Shown: positions 24,193-31,259 of the stretch, one piece after another
How positions within the stretch are numbered: position 1 is the first letter of the stretch
How the letters are laid out: each line of letters starts with the position of its first letter
Source: Prevotella sp.
Lineage (GTDB): Bacteria; Bacteroidota; Bacteroidia; Bacteroidales; Bacteroidaceae
NCBI GenBank assembly: GCA_017645905.1
Contig: JAGCNO010000145.1
Coordinates: 1 to 53,872 of the forward strand
DNA length: 53,872 nt
Reading direction: 5' to 3'
Position numbers and translations under genes: made by a program
Notes under the pieces: model-generated
What the model saw: the letters and a program-made list of their open reading frames with translations, nothing else
Databases searched by the model: none
Told to the model about the DNA's origin: nothing

Positions 24193-25758
24193 ATGGCTAT
24201 AAAGAAAAGACCCGTATCGCCGCGCCAGAAGATGATCAACCTCATGTATGTGGTGTTGATGGCTATGCTGGCTTTGAACGTCTCGAACGAGGTGCTCAAC
24301 GGCTTCCTCATCGTGGGCGAAAGCATCGGCAGGACTACGGAGAACTCCATGAAGGATAACATGGCCATTTACGAAGCCTTCGAAGAGCAGATGAAAGCTA
24401 ATCCGCAGAAGGTGAAGGAGTGGTACGACAAAGCTCAGTTGGTGCGCAAGATGAGCGATTCGCTTTATAACTTCGCTGCTGAACTGAAGTTGGCCATTGC
24501 CCGGGAGGCCGACGGAGAGAATGGCAATCCCGACCAACTGCAGGGCCAGGAAGACTTGGAAGCTTCTAACCAGGTGATGCTCGCTCCCGGTCGTGGAAAG
24601 GGTGAGGCGCTGAAGAACGCCATCGACTCTTACCGTGAGCGTATCCTGAAAATGATTCCCGACACGGCCAAGCAGCGCAGCATTGCCAGCGACCTCACTA
24701 CCGAGGTGCCCAAGAAGGCACGGGCAGAAGGCAAGAACTGGCAGGAGGCACAATTCGAGGCCATGCCCGCCATCGCCGCCGTGACCATTCTCTCGAAGCT
24801 GCAGGGCGATGTGCGTAATGCCGAGAAGGAGGTACTCCACACACTTGTACAGAACATCGACGTGAAGGATATCCGTGTGAACCTGCTTGAGGCCTTTGTC
24901 ATTCCCAACTCCCAGACCATCGTTCAGGGCGACAAGTTCTCGGCAAAGATTGTCATGGCCGCCGTCGATACCACACAGGTGCCTGACATCTACATCGGCG
25001 GAAAGAAGATGGAGCTCAAGGACAATACCTATGAACTGATTTGCGGCCGTACCGGTGACTTCACCCTTTCGGGCTGGATAGAGACCGTCAACGGCAATGG
25101 CGATAAGCTTCGCCGTGACTTTGAGCAGAAATATACCGTAGTAGAACCCTCGGCAACAGTCTCCGCTGACCTCACCCGTATGCTCTACGCTGGTTACTCC
25201 AATCCCATCAGCGTCTCTGTGCCCGGTGTTCCCCTGAACAAGATTTCGGCCTCGATGACCAACGGCACGCTGACGCCCAGCGGACCGGGTAAGTATATCG
25301 CTAAGCCGTCAAAGATTGGCCAAGATGCTGTTATCACCGTCACCTCGACGAACACTGGCCGTCCGCAGACCATGGGAAGTTTCTCCTTCCGCGTTCGTAA
25401 GTTGCCCGACCCCACGCCCTTCATCAACGTTACCGATGAGGGCGGCAACCCTTCACGCTTCAAGGGTGGAAACATGGGCAAGGCCGGACTGTTAGGAGCT
25501 GAAGTACTCGGTGCCGCCATCGACGACGGCATCCTCGATATTACCTTCCAGGTGCGCTCCTTCCAGACCGTGTTCTTCGACAACATGGGTAACGCGAAGC
25601 CCATCAACAGTGACGGCCCGCGCTTCTCCGCCGCACAGAAAGACCAGTTCCGCAAACTCTCACGCGGCCGCCGTTTCTATATTTCCAGCGTTGTGGCGGT
25701 AGGCCCCGATGGCATAGAGCGCACCCTGACCAGCGTCATGGAGATTAAAGTGCAGTAA
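24193..25758 (+). CDS. gldM: T9SS motor subunit GldM
   Basis: 521 residues, the usual size. A single N-terminal transmembrane helix (MINLMYVVLMAMLALNVS) follows the short cytosolic KKRPVSPRQK, and a long periplasmic part of beta domains follows (D1-D4 in solved homologues). GldM spans the periplasm and passes motion from the GldL membrane ring to the GldK/GldN ring. The order gldL-gldM-gldN is the standard one. Confidence 0.96.
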   Translation: MAIKKRPVSPRQKMINLMYVVLMAMLALNVSNEVLNGFLIVGESIGRTTENSMKDNMAIYEAFEEQMKANPQKVKEWYDKAQLVRKMSDSLYNFAAELKLAIAREADGENGNPDQLQGQEDLEASNQVMLAPGRGKGEALKNAIDSYRERILKMIPDTAKQRSIASDLTTEVPKKARAEGKNWQEAQFEAMPAIAAVTILSKLQGDVRNAEKEVLHTLVQNIDVKDIRVNLLEAFVIPNSQTIVQGDKFSAKIVMAAVDTTQVPDIYIGGKKMELKDNTYELICGRTGDFTLSGWIETVNGNGDKLRRDFEQKYTVVEPSATVSADLTRMLYAGYSNPISVSVPGVPLNKISASMTNGTLTPSGPGKYIAKPSKIGQDAVITVTSTNTGRPQTMGSFSFRVRKLPDPTPFINVTDEGGNPSRFKGGNMGKAGLLGAEVLGAAIDDGILDITFQVRSFQTVFFDNMGNAKPINSDGPRFSAAQKDQFRKLSRGRRFYISSVVAVGPDGIERTLTSVMEIKVQ

Positions 25759-25772
25759 GCGACCTACGGCCT

Positions 25773-25815
25773 CAATGAGAAATGAAAAATGATAAATGAA
25801 ATAAAGAAAAGAACT
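25773..25815 (+). repeat. AAATGAT heptamer tract before gldN
   Basis: Units CAATGAG, AAATGAA, AAATGAT, AAATGAA, ATAAAGA, AAAGAAC and one base, then the gldN ATG at 25816. The same unit, inverted, occurs inside the gldN signal-peptide region (25868-25895) and inside the P-type ATPase gene (29961-29988). Confidence 0.75.
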
Positions 25816-26916
25816 ATGATGAAAAATATGTTTCGAATGAATAATAGATTGATGATGGTGATAGGCTTATCATTTATCATTTGTCTTTTTTCATTTAGCG
25901 AAGCGCAAGCCCAGCCAAAGAGGAGTCGTGTGCAGCAGGCACAACAGACACAGCAGGCACAGAAGGGAACTACTACCCAGGGCGGCATGACGCAGCGCAT
26001 GCAGCTGCTGTATCCTACTGCCGTCGATATGCCTGAGGATGTGGTGTGGCGCCGTGACATCTACCGCGAGCTTGACCTTAACGAGGAGGAGAACGCCGGA
26101 CTCTACGACCCCGTGGAGCCGCAGGGAAAGCGTCTGAATCTCTTCACCTACGTCTTTAAGCTGGCGCTCAACGGCTACATACCCGTCTATGAGTACAACC
26201 TTGACGGCAACGAGGTGCTTGAGGCTTCGGCAAAGGTCGAGATGAAATCCATCCTCGACAACTACCACATCTTCTACGAAGAGCAGGACGGCAAGGTGAA
26301 GGTGGACAACAGCGACATCCCCTCTGCCGAGGTGAAGATGTACTACCTGAAAGAGAGTGCCTACTTCGACCAGGCCAACTCGTCGTTCCACATCAAGCCC
26401 ATCGCCTTCTGTCCCGTGATGTTGCGCGAGGACGACTTCGGTGGCGAGGCTGCCAAGTATCCCCTTTTCTGGGTGAAATACTCCGAGGTGGAACCGTTCC
26501 TCAGTCGTCAGACGGTAAAGACCAGCGACTACAACGATGCCGCTCAGATGACTATGGATGACTATTTCACCCGCAACAAGTACAAGGGAAAGATTTACAA
26601 GACTGCGAACCGCTTAGGCAAGACGCTGGCACAGATTGCCGGCAACGACTCTACGAAATATTCCGAGGAGCAGAAGCGCATCGAGGCCGAGCTCGAGGCT
26701 TTCCGCAAAAACATCTTCGGCGACAAGGAGAAGCAAGACTCTATCGACAGCCTCACCAATCTTGACCCCAAGCAGCTGAAAGCCATCAAGAAGCAGCGCG
26801 GCGTTCGTGAGACGAAGGAAAAGACCAGCCGTGTCAAGAGTCGCAAGCCGTCGTCGGGAGGTTCCTCCGGCGGTTCCGGTGCTGCCCGAGTCTCTGTACG
26901 GCGTGAGCGTCATTAA
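25816..26916 (+). CDS. gldN: T9SS ring protein GldN/PorN
   Basis: 366 residues from ATG at 25816; an earlier in-frame ATG at 25789 lies within the repeat leader and is less likely. Signal peptide ends near SEAQAQ. The body contains the family sequence DVVWRRDIYRELDLNEEEN and LFTYVFKLALNGYIPVYEY. GldN binds GldK in the periplasmic ring of the T9SS. The C-terminus is basic and Ser/Gly-rich (SRVKSRKPSSGGSSGG). The hydrophobic core of the signal peptide (SFIICLFSFS) is encoded by inverted AAATGAT-type heptamers (25868-25895). Confidence 0.94.
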   Translation: MMKNMFRMNNRLMMVIGLSFIICLFSFSEAQAQPKRSRVQQAQQTQQAQKGTTTQGGMTQRMQLLYPTAVDMPEDVVWRRDIYRELDLNEEENAGLYDPVEPQGKRLNLFTYVFKLALNGYIPVYEYNLDGNEVLEASAKVEMKSILDNYHIFYEEQDGKVKVDNSDIPSAEVKMYYLKESAYFDQANSSFHIKPIAFCPVMLREDDFGGEAAKYPLFWVKYSEVEPFLSRQTVKTSDYNDAAQMTMDDYFTRNKYKGKIYKTANRLGKTLAQIAGNDSTKYSEEQKRIEAELEAFRKNIFGDKEKQDSIDSLTNLDPKQLKAIKKQRGVRETKEKTSRVKSRKPSSGGSSGGSGAARVSVRRERH

Positions 26917-26948
26917 CCTTTCTCTGACAAACTACTAATCTTATAACG

Positions 26949-28643
26949 ATGAAACACATGCTAACACTTAAAGGCTGTCTGTGTATGGCAGCCTTTTTGC
27001 CGTTAATAACCACGGCACAGTACCGTTCTGAGGTATGGTGTCCTGACAATGGCGACGGCACCTTCACCAATCCTGTTATCAATGCCGACTACAGTGACCC
27101 CGACGTTTGCGTTGGCCCCAGCGGTGAAGACTACTACATGACAGCCTCGTCGTTCCAGTGTGCCCCCGGCCTGCCTATTCTCCATTCCTGTGACTTGGTG
27201 AACTGGGAGATTGTGGGCTATGCCCTGAAGGAGCTCTATACCGGCTTCCCGGAACTCATTGAGCACTTCAACACCCCGCAGCATGGCAATGGTGTATGGG
27301 CACCCTCTATCCGCTATCATGATGGCGAATACTACATCTATTGGGGCGACCCCGACTACGGTGTCTTCATGGTCAAGACCCGTGGCGGCGATCCTGCCGG
27401 AGAGTGGGAGGCCCCCGTCCGTGTCATCGAGGGCAAAGGCTATATCGACACCTGCCCCTTGTGGGACGACGACGGACGCTGCTACTTAGTGAATGGCTGG
27501 GCCAACAGCCGGGCGAAGTACGCTTCTGTGCTTACCGTCAGAGAGATGTCGAAGGACGGCACCCGAGCTATTGGCCAGCCTGTCATCGTCTTCGACGGCA
27601 ATGGCACGGAGAACCGTACCTGTGAGGGACCGAAGTTCTACAAGCGCGACGGCTGGTATTGGATTATGTGTCCTGCCGGTGGAGTGCCAGAGGGTTTCCA
27701 GTTAGCTATGCGAAGCAAGAGCCCTTACGGTCCCTACGAGCATAAGATAGTGCTGCAGCAGGGCAAGAGCCCCGTCAACGGCCCGCACCAGGGCGGATGG
27801 GTACACACCAAGTATGGCGAGGACTGGTTCCTCCACTTCCAGGACAAGGAAGCCTACGGCCGTGTGGTGCACCTCAACCCCGTAGACTGGAGTTCCGGCT
27901 GGCCCATTATGGGCAAGAAGGGCGAGCCTGTCACCACCTATCAGAAGCCAAAAGCCTCTCCAGCAGAGGTGAATAACCCTGCGGAGAGCGATGAGTTCAA
28001 TGCGCCAACAATAGGCAAGCAATGGCAGTGGCAGGCCAACTACGACGAGAAGTTCGGCGTGCCAACAGCCTTCGGCACCTTCCGCATCTACACCCACAAG
28101 CTCGAGAAAGACTGGAAGAACCTGTGGCTCGTTCCCAACATGCTGGTACAGAAGACCCCCGCCGACCAGTTCACGGCGACTACGAAGATACGTTTCACCT
28201 CAAAGGCCGATGGACAGTTTGGCGGACTCATCATGATGGGCCTCGACTACTCCGCCCTCGTTGTGAAGCGTGTGGGCCGGGAGTTCCAGCTGGTGCAGAT
28301 GACCTGCAAGGCCGCCGACAAGGGCAAGCCGCAGACCGAGACTGTCTTGGCCACGCTGAAGCCCACCGCCGAGGACAAGACCGACTATAAGCCCGGCATC
28401 CACGAAGATATCTACCTGCGCTTGAAGGTCAGCAATGCTGAGTCCGGCAAGGCTCATGGCGGCAAGCCCATCGTGCATTTCTCCTATAGCATGAACGGCA
28501 AGAAATGGACCGACTGCGGCAGCGATTTCGAGATGCGTCAAGGCAAATGGGTGGGCGCCAAGTTCGGCTTTGTCAGTGCTGAGACCGACTCCAATGCCGA
28601 CCGTGGATGGGTTGAGGCCGACTGGATAAGAATTTCAAAGTAG
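26949..28643 (+). CDS. Secreted GH43 glycosidase (arabinofuranosidase/xylosidase-type)
   Basis: 564 residues, signal peptide MKHMLTLKGCLCMAAFLPLI. Five-bladed propeller GH43 domain (about 38-330) with the catalytic base in ADYSDPDVC (about 50), the pKa-setting aspartate in YIDTCPLWDDDGR (about 168) and the acid in CEGPKFYKRDG (about 227), followed by a C-terminal beta-sandwich (about 345-560). Such enzymes remove arabinose or xylose, some galactose, from plant polysaccharides. The region coding for the signal peptide contains a complete terminator-like hairpin (26970-26998). Followed by a terminator at 28666-28700. Confidence 0.93.
   Translation: MKHMLTLKGCLCMAAFLPLITTAQYRSEVWCPDNGDGTFTNPVINADYSDPDVCVGPSGEDYYMTASSFQCAPGLPILHSCDLVNWEIVGYALKELYTGFPELIEHFNTPQHGNGVWAPSIRYHDGEYYIYWGDPDYGVFMVKTRGGDPAGEWEAPVRVIEGKGYIDTCPLWDDDGRCYLVNGWANSRAKYASVLTVREMSKDGTRAIGQPVIVFDGNGTENRTCEGPKFYKRDGWYWIMCPAGGVPEGFQLAMRSKSPYGPYEHKIVLQQGKSPVNGPHQGGWVHTKYGEDWFLHFQDKEAYGRVVHLNPVDWSSGWPIMGKKGEPVTTYQKPKASPAEVNNPAESDEFNAPTIGKQWQWQANYDEKFGVPTAFGTFRIYTHKLEKDWKNLWLVPNMLVQKTPADQFTATTKIRFTSKADGQFGGLIMMGLDYSALVVKRVGREFQLVQMTCKAADKGKPQTETVLATLKPTAEDKTDYKPGIHEDIYLRLKVSNAESGKAHGGKPIVHFSYSMNGKKWTDCGSDFEMRQGKWVGAKFGFVSAETDSNADRGWVEADWIRISK
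26970..26998 (+). terminator. Terminator-like hairpin inside the GH43 signal-peptide codons
   Basis: AAAGGCTG (26970-26977) pairs with CAGCCTTT (26989-26996) around an 11-nt loop and runs straight into TTTTT. It has the form of an intrinsic terminator, but lies 21 bases after the GH43 ATG. It may stop read-through from gldN or act as an attenuator relieved by translating ribosomes. Confidence 0.5.
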
Positions 28644-28665
28644 CCCCATCGTACTACACTCAAAG

Positions 28666-28700
28666 AGAAAGGAAACCTTCGCAGGCTTCCTTTTCTTTTT
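28666..28700 (+). terminator. Terminator after GH43
   Basis: GAAAGGAA-CCT stem with TCGC loop and matching AGG-TTCCTTTTC, followed by CTTTTT. It lies 23 bp after the stop, in the usual place for an intrinsic terminator, and may serve both strands. Confidence 0.7.
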
Positions 28701-28809
28701 CAAATGCCTTATATCAGCAAGTGAATGTTTCATAGGAAAATGTCTGTCTCACGACATTCAAATTCCACTAATTTAACCTTAATAATCTAATACCATGAAA
28801 AACACGTTG

Positions 28810-28817
28810 CAAAGATA
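28810..28817 (-). promoter_or_regulatory. Orphan promoter-like box after the ATPase gene
   Basis: Minus-strand TATCTTTG fits the -7 consensus, with a TTTTG about 22 bp upstream. It lies 46 bp beyond the ATPase stop and points toward the bidirectional hairpin at 28666-28700, so a small RNA of roughly 135-140 nt could be made. No protein gene follows. Confidence 0.4.
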
Positions 28818-28862
28818 CAATAATTAATGCAATATTGTACAAAATTTATTAATTATTTAATT

Positions 28863-30884
28863 TTATTTAACTATACGGAGCGCTCTCATGGCATTCATTA
28901 CAGCCAGGACGGTCACGCCGACATCGGCAAAGACAGCCATCCACATGGTGGCGAGTCCTACGGTGGCCAAGAGTAGCACTGCTACCTTCACGCCAATGGC
29001 CATGACGACGTTTTCGCGGGCAATGCGCAGGGTTCGTCGTGCTATGGCGATGGCCGTGGCCACCTTTGATGGTTTGTCGTCCATAATCACGACGTCGGCG
29101 GCCTCGATGGCGGCGTCGCTGCCCAGTCCGCCCATAGCAATTCCTACATCGGCACGGGCCAGCACTGGAGCATCGTTGATGCCGTCGCCGACAAAGGCCA
29201 CCGTTGTTTTCCCTTTCACTCCAGTTTCGCCAGAGGTCTGTAGGCTGTCAATGTAGTCGGCCTTATCGGCTGGCAGCAGTCCGGCGTGCCACTCGTCGAT
29301 GCCCAGATTGTCAGCTACTACAGTAGCCACATCGGCATGGTCGCCAGTGAGCATCACCGTGCGTCTCACACCCAGCTGTCGCAACTGCCGTATGGTCTCT
29401 GCACTATCGGTTTTCAGCGTGTCGCCCGTGATGATATGTCCGGCGTAGCTGCCGTCGATGGCTACGTGGACGATGGTTCCCGTGTCGTGCTCGCAACTGG
29501 TCCACTTGGCTCCTATGGCCTCCATCATCTTCTCGTTGCCTACGCAGACCTCGACCGTTCCCACCTTAGCACGCACACCATGACCCGCCACTTCCGTGAC
29601 ATCGCTTACCACGCAACCATCCGTGCTCTCGTCGGGATAGGCTTCGCGCAGGGCAGCACCGATAGGATGTGTAGAGTGGTGCTCCACATGAGCTGCAAGG
29701 TGGAGAATGTCTGGCTCGTCGGAATGTACGGCTTCGACGGCAAACTGGCCTTGCGTCAGCGTGCCGGTCTTGTCGAACACCACGGTGTCAACCTTTGCCA
29801 GCACGTCCATGTAGTTGGCGCCCTTCACCAGTATGCCTCTTCGCGATGCGCCGCCGATGCCTGCAAAGAAAGTGAGCGGCACGGAGATGACGAGTGCGCA
29901 GGGGCACGACACTACGAGGAAGATGAGTGCGCGGTGTAGCCAGGTGGTCAGTGCTTCGCTAAATGATAAATGATAAATGAAAAATGAGAATAACGGTGGA
30001 ATGATGGCCAAAGCGAGGGCTGCTAACACCACGACAGGTGTATAGACGCGGGCAAAACGTGTGATGAACGCCTCGCTGCGCGACTTGTGCTCACCGGCGT
30101 TCTCCACCAGACGTATAATCTTGGCCACGGTGCTCTCGCCGTATTCCTTCGTGGTGCGCACGCGGATAACTCCCGAGAGGTTGATGCATCCCGACAGCAC
30201 GGTGTCGCCCACGCCGGCATCGCGGGGCATGCTCTCGCCCGTCAGTGCGGCGGTGTCGAGGCTTGTAGCGCCCTCTATGACGGTTCCATCAAGCGGCACC
30301 TTCTCGCCGGGCCGTATCTCGATGATGCTTCCCACGGCAACCTGCTCGGGGCTCACGTCCTCACCCTTCACGTCCTTACCCTTCTCACCGTTGTCGGAGA
30401 TTTGTAATCCCCGACTGACAAGATGTGCCACGTCGGGTCTGACGTCCATCAGTTGGGCGATGCTCTGCCGACTCTGTCCTTCGGCATATTCCTCGAACAG
30501 TTCGCCCACGAGGAAGAAGAGCATCACGAACACGGCCTCGGGGAACTCCGTCTCAGCGCCGGGCATGAAGCCGATGAGCAGTGCGCCTATCGTGGCGACC
30601 GACATGAGGAAATGCTCGTTGAACATGTCGCCATGAGCTATGCCCTCTGCAGCTTCACGCAGGGTGCCGTGTCCCGCCACTAAGTAGGGCACGAGATAGA
30701 CCAGTAGCAGCTGCCACGTCGTCAGTCCCGGAAAGCATTTCTCTACCATCACGGCTGCCACAAGCAGCACGGCCGCAATGCCTATCTGCCACAGCTGTCC
30801 GTGCAGTTCGCCATGCTCATGGTGATGTTCATGGTGATGTTCATGGGCATGTTGTTTCTCACATTTACATTGTTCCTTTTCCAT
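28863..30884 (-). CDS. Heavy-metal P1B-type ATPase (zinc/cadmium exporter type)
   Basis: 673 residues. The N-terminus is a histidine-rich metal-binding tail (HAHEHHHEHHHEHGELHG) instead of a CxxC domain. Then come transmembrane helices, the actuator TGES (about 215), the ion-site CPC in VSCPCALVIS (about 324), the phosphorylated aspartate in DKTGTLTQG (about 365) and the hinge GDGINDAPV (about 566). It pumps zinc-like divalent metals out of the cytosol. Two in-frame repeat insertions: a GGGGATT-type palindrome in the actuator region (30398-30415, encoding RGLQIS) and AAATGAT heptamers before the CPC helix (29961-29988, encoding SFFIYHLSF). The leader carries a six-unit 22-bp array and a dyad near the promoter, so metal-responsive control is plausible. 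Confidence 0.94.
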   Translation of the reverse strand: MEKEQCKCEKQHAHEHHHEHHHEHGELHGQLWQIGIAAVLLVAAVMVEKCFPGLTTWQLLLVYLVPYLVAGHGTLREAAEGIAHGDMFNEHFLMSVATIGALLIGFMPGAETEFPEAVFVMLFFLVGELFEEYAEGQSRQSIAQLMDVRPDVAHLVSRGLQISDNGEKGKDVKGEDVSPEQVAVGSIIEIRPGEKVPLDGTVIEGATSLDTAALTGESMPRDAGVGDTVLSGCINLSGVIRVRTTKEYGESTVAKIIRLVENAGEHKSRSEAFITRFARVYTPVVVLAALALAIIPPLFSFFIYHLSFSEALTTWLHRALIFLVVSCPCALVISVPLTFFAGIGGASRRGILVKGANYMDVLAKVDTVVFDKTGTLTQGQFAVEAVHSDEPDILHLAAHVEHHSTHPIGAALREAYPDESTDGCVVSDVTEVAGHGVRAKVGTVEVCVGNEKMMEAIGAKWTSCEHDTGTIVHVAIDGSYAGHIITGDTLKTDSAETIRQLRQLGVRRTVMLTGDHADVATVVADNLGIDEWHAGLLPADKADYIDSLQTSGETGVKGKTTVAFVGDGINDAPVLARADVGIAMGGLGSDAAIEAADVVIMDDKPSKVATAIAIARRTLRIARENVVMAIGVKVAVLLLATVGLATMWMAVFADVGVTVLAVMNAMRALRIVK
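29961..29988. repeat. AAATGAT heptamers inside the ATPase gene
   Basis: Four contiguous 7-bp units (AAATGAT, AAATGAT, AAATGAA, AAATGAG) in the coding region just before the CPC-bearing helix. They add hydrophobic residues to a loop or helix end. Confidence 0.8.
30398..30415. repeat. GGGGATT palindrome copy in the ATPase gene
   Basis: GAGATTTGTAATCCCCGAC, a slightly degraded copy of the palindrome also present in aroB (38997-39015) and in the isomerase-like gene (51118-51134). Confidence 0.65.
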
Positions 30885-30902
30885 ACATTTTTCCTGTCAA
30901 AA

Positions 30903-31034
30903 AGATTGAACGGCTTTTTCCCATCGAAAGAACGGCTTTTTCCCATCGAAAGAACGGCTTTTTCCCAACGAAAGAACGGCTTTTTCTTATCGAAAGAACG
31001 GCTTTTTCCCATCGAAAGAACGGCTTTTTCTCTG
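30903..31034. repeat. Six-unit 22-bp tandem array
   Basis: Six contiguous 22-bp units (30903, 30925, 30947, 30969, 30991, 31013) with core GAAAGAACGGCTTTTTCCCA; the inner units differ by only a few bases. The array lies between the ATPase start and its promoter, so it would be transcribed as the ATPase leader. All frames stay open because 22 bp cycles through three frames; no translation start or domain supports a protein. The remainder of this 375-bp gap holds two promoters and heptamers. Confidence 0.9.
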
Positions 31035-31053
31035 AGCCCTCATTTTTTGCCTG

Positions 31054-31061
31054 CAAAGGTA
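31054..31061 (-). promoter_or_regulatory. ATPase promoter -7 box
   Basis: Minus-strand TACCTTTG, about 170 bp before the ATPase ATG, with the 22-bp array in between. Confidence 0.6.
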
Positions 31062-31073
31062 CGGAGAAGGAAA

Positions 31074-31088
31074 TGCAACCCAGTTGCA
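31074..31088. promoter_or_regulatory. Candidate operator dyad upstream of the ATPase promoter
   Basis: TGCAAC-CCA-GTTGCA, a perfect 6-bp inverted repeat around the -33 position of the minus-strand ATPase promoter. Its placement suits a metal-sensing regulator (Fur/Zur- or MerR-like); this is inference only. Confidence 0.4.
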
Positions 31089-31113
31089 AACTATGTCAAG
31101 TTTTTTTGCAAAA

Positions 31114-31155
31114 GGTCATTATTCAAGGGTCAATGGTCAATAATCAAGGGTCAAA
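31114..31155. repeat. GGTCAAT heptamer tract upstream of susC
   Basis: Six 7-bp units (GGTCATT, ATTCAAG, GGTCAAT, GGTCAAT, AATCAAG, GGTCAAA). The same heptamer, inverted, is inside the GH2 gene at 11786-11820 and, decayed, in the giant gene near 1646-1682. Confidence 0.75.
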
Positions 31156-31170
31156 TGTTAATGTTTGGCG

Positions 31171-31178
31171 TATCTTTG
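31171..31178 (+). promoter_or_regulatory. susCD promoter -7 box
   Basis: TATCTTTG 82 bp before the susC start. No good TTTG is seen 19-20 bp upstream, so the promoter may need an activator, as is common for sus operons. Confidence 0.55.
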
Positions 31179-31259
31179 CATCGTATTTCGCAAAAAACCT
31201 TATAATCTAAGAATATACTCATTTTCCTTAATCAATAACTGTTATTAAATCATTATTCT

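Noticed and set aside
28795-28827. Ten-codon mini-gene (MKNTLQRYNN)
   Set aside because: Too short and overlapped by the minus-strand promoter-like box; it may be the relic of a gene start but there is nothing to support function.
30782-31205. Open frames with a repeating KSRSF / KKPFFRWEKAV pattern across the 22-bp array
   Set aside because: A 22-bp repeat without stop codons is open in every frame and always gives a 22-residue repeat; no start signal or conserved protein is evident.
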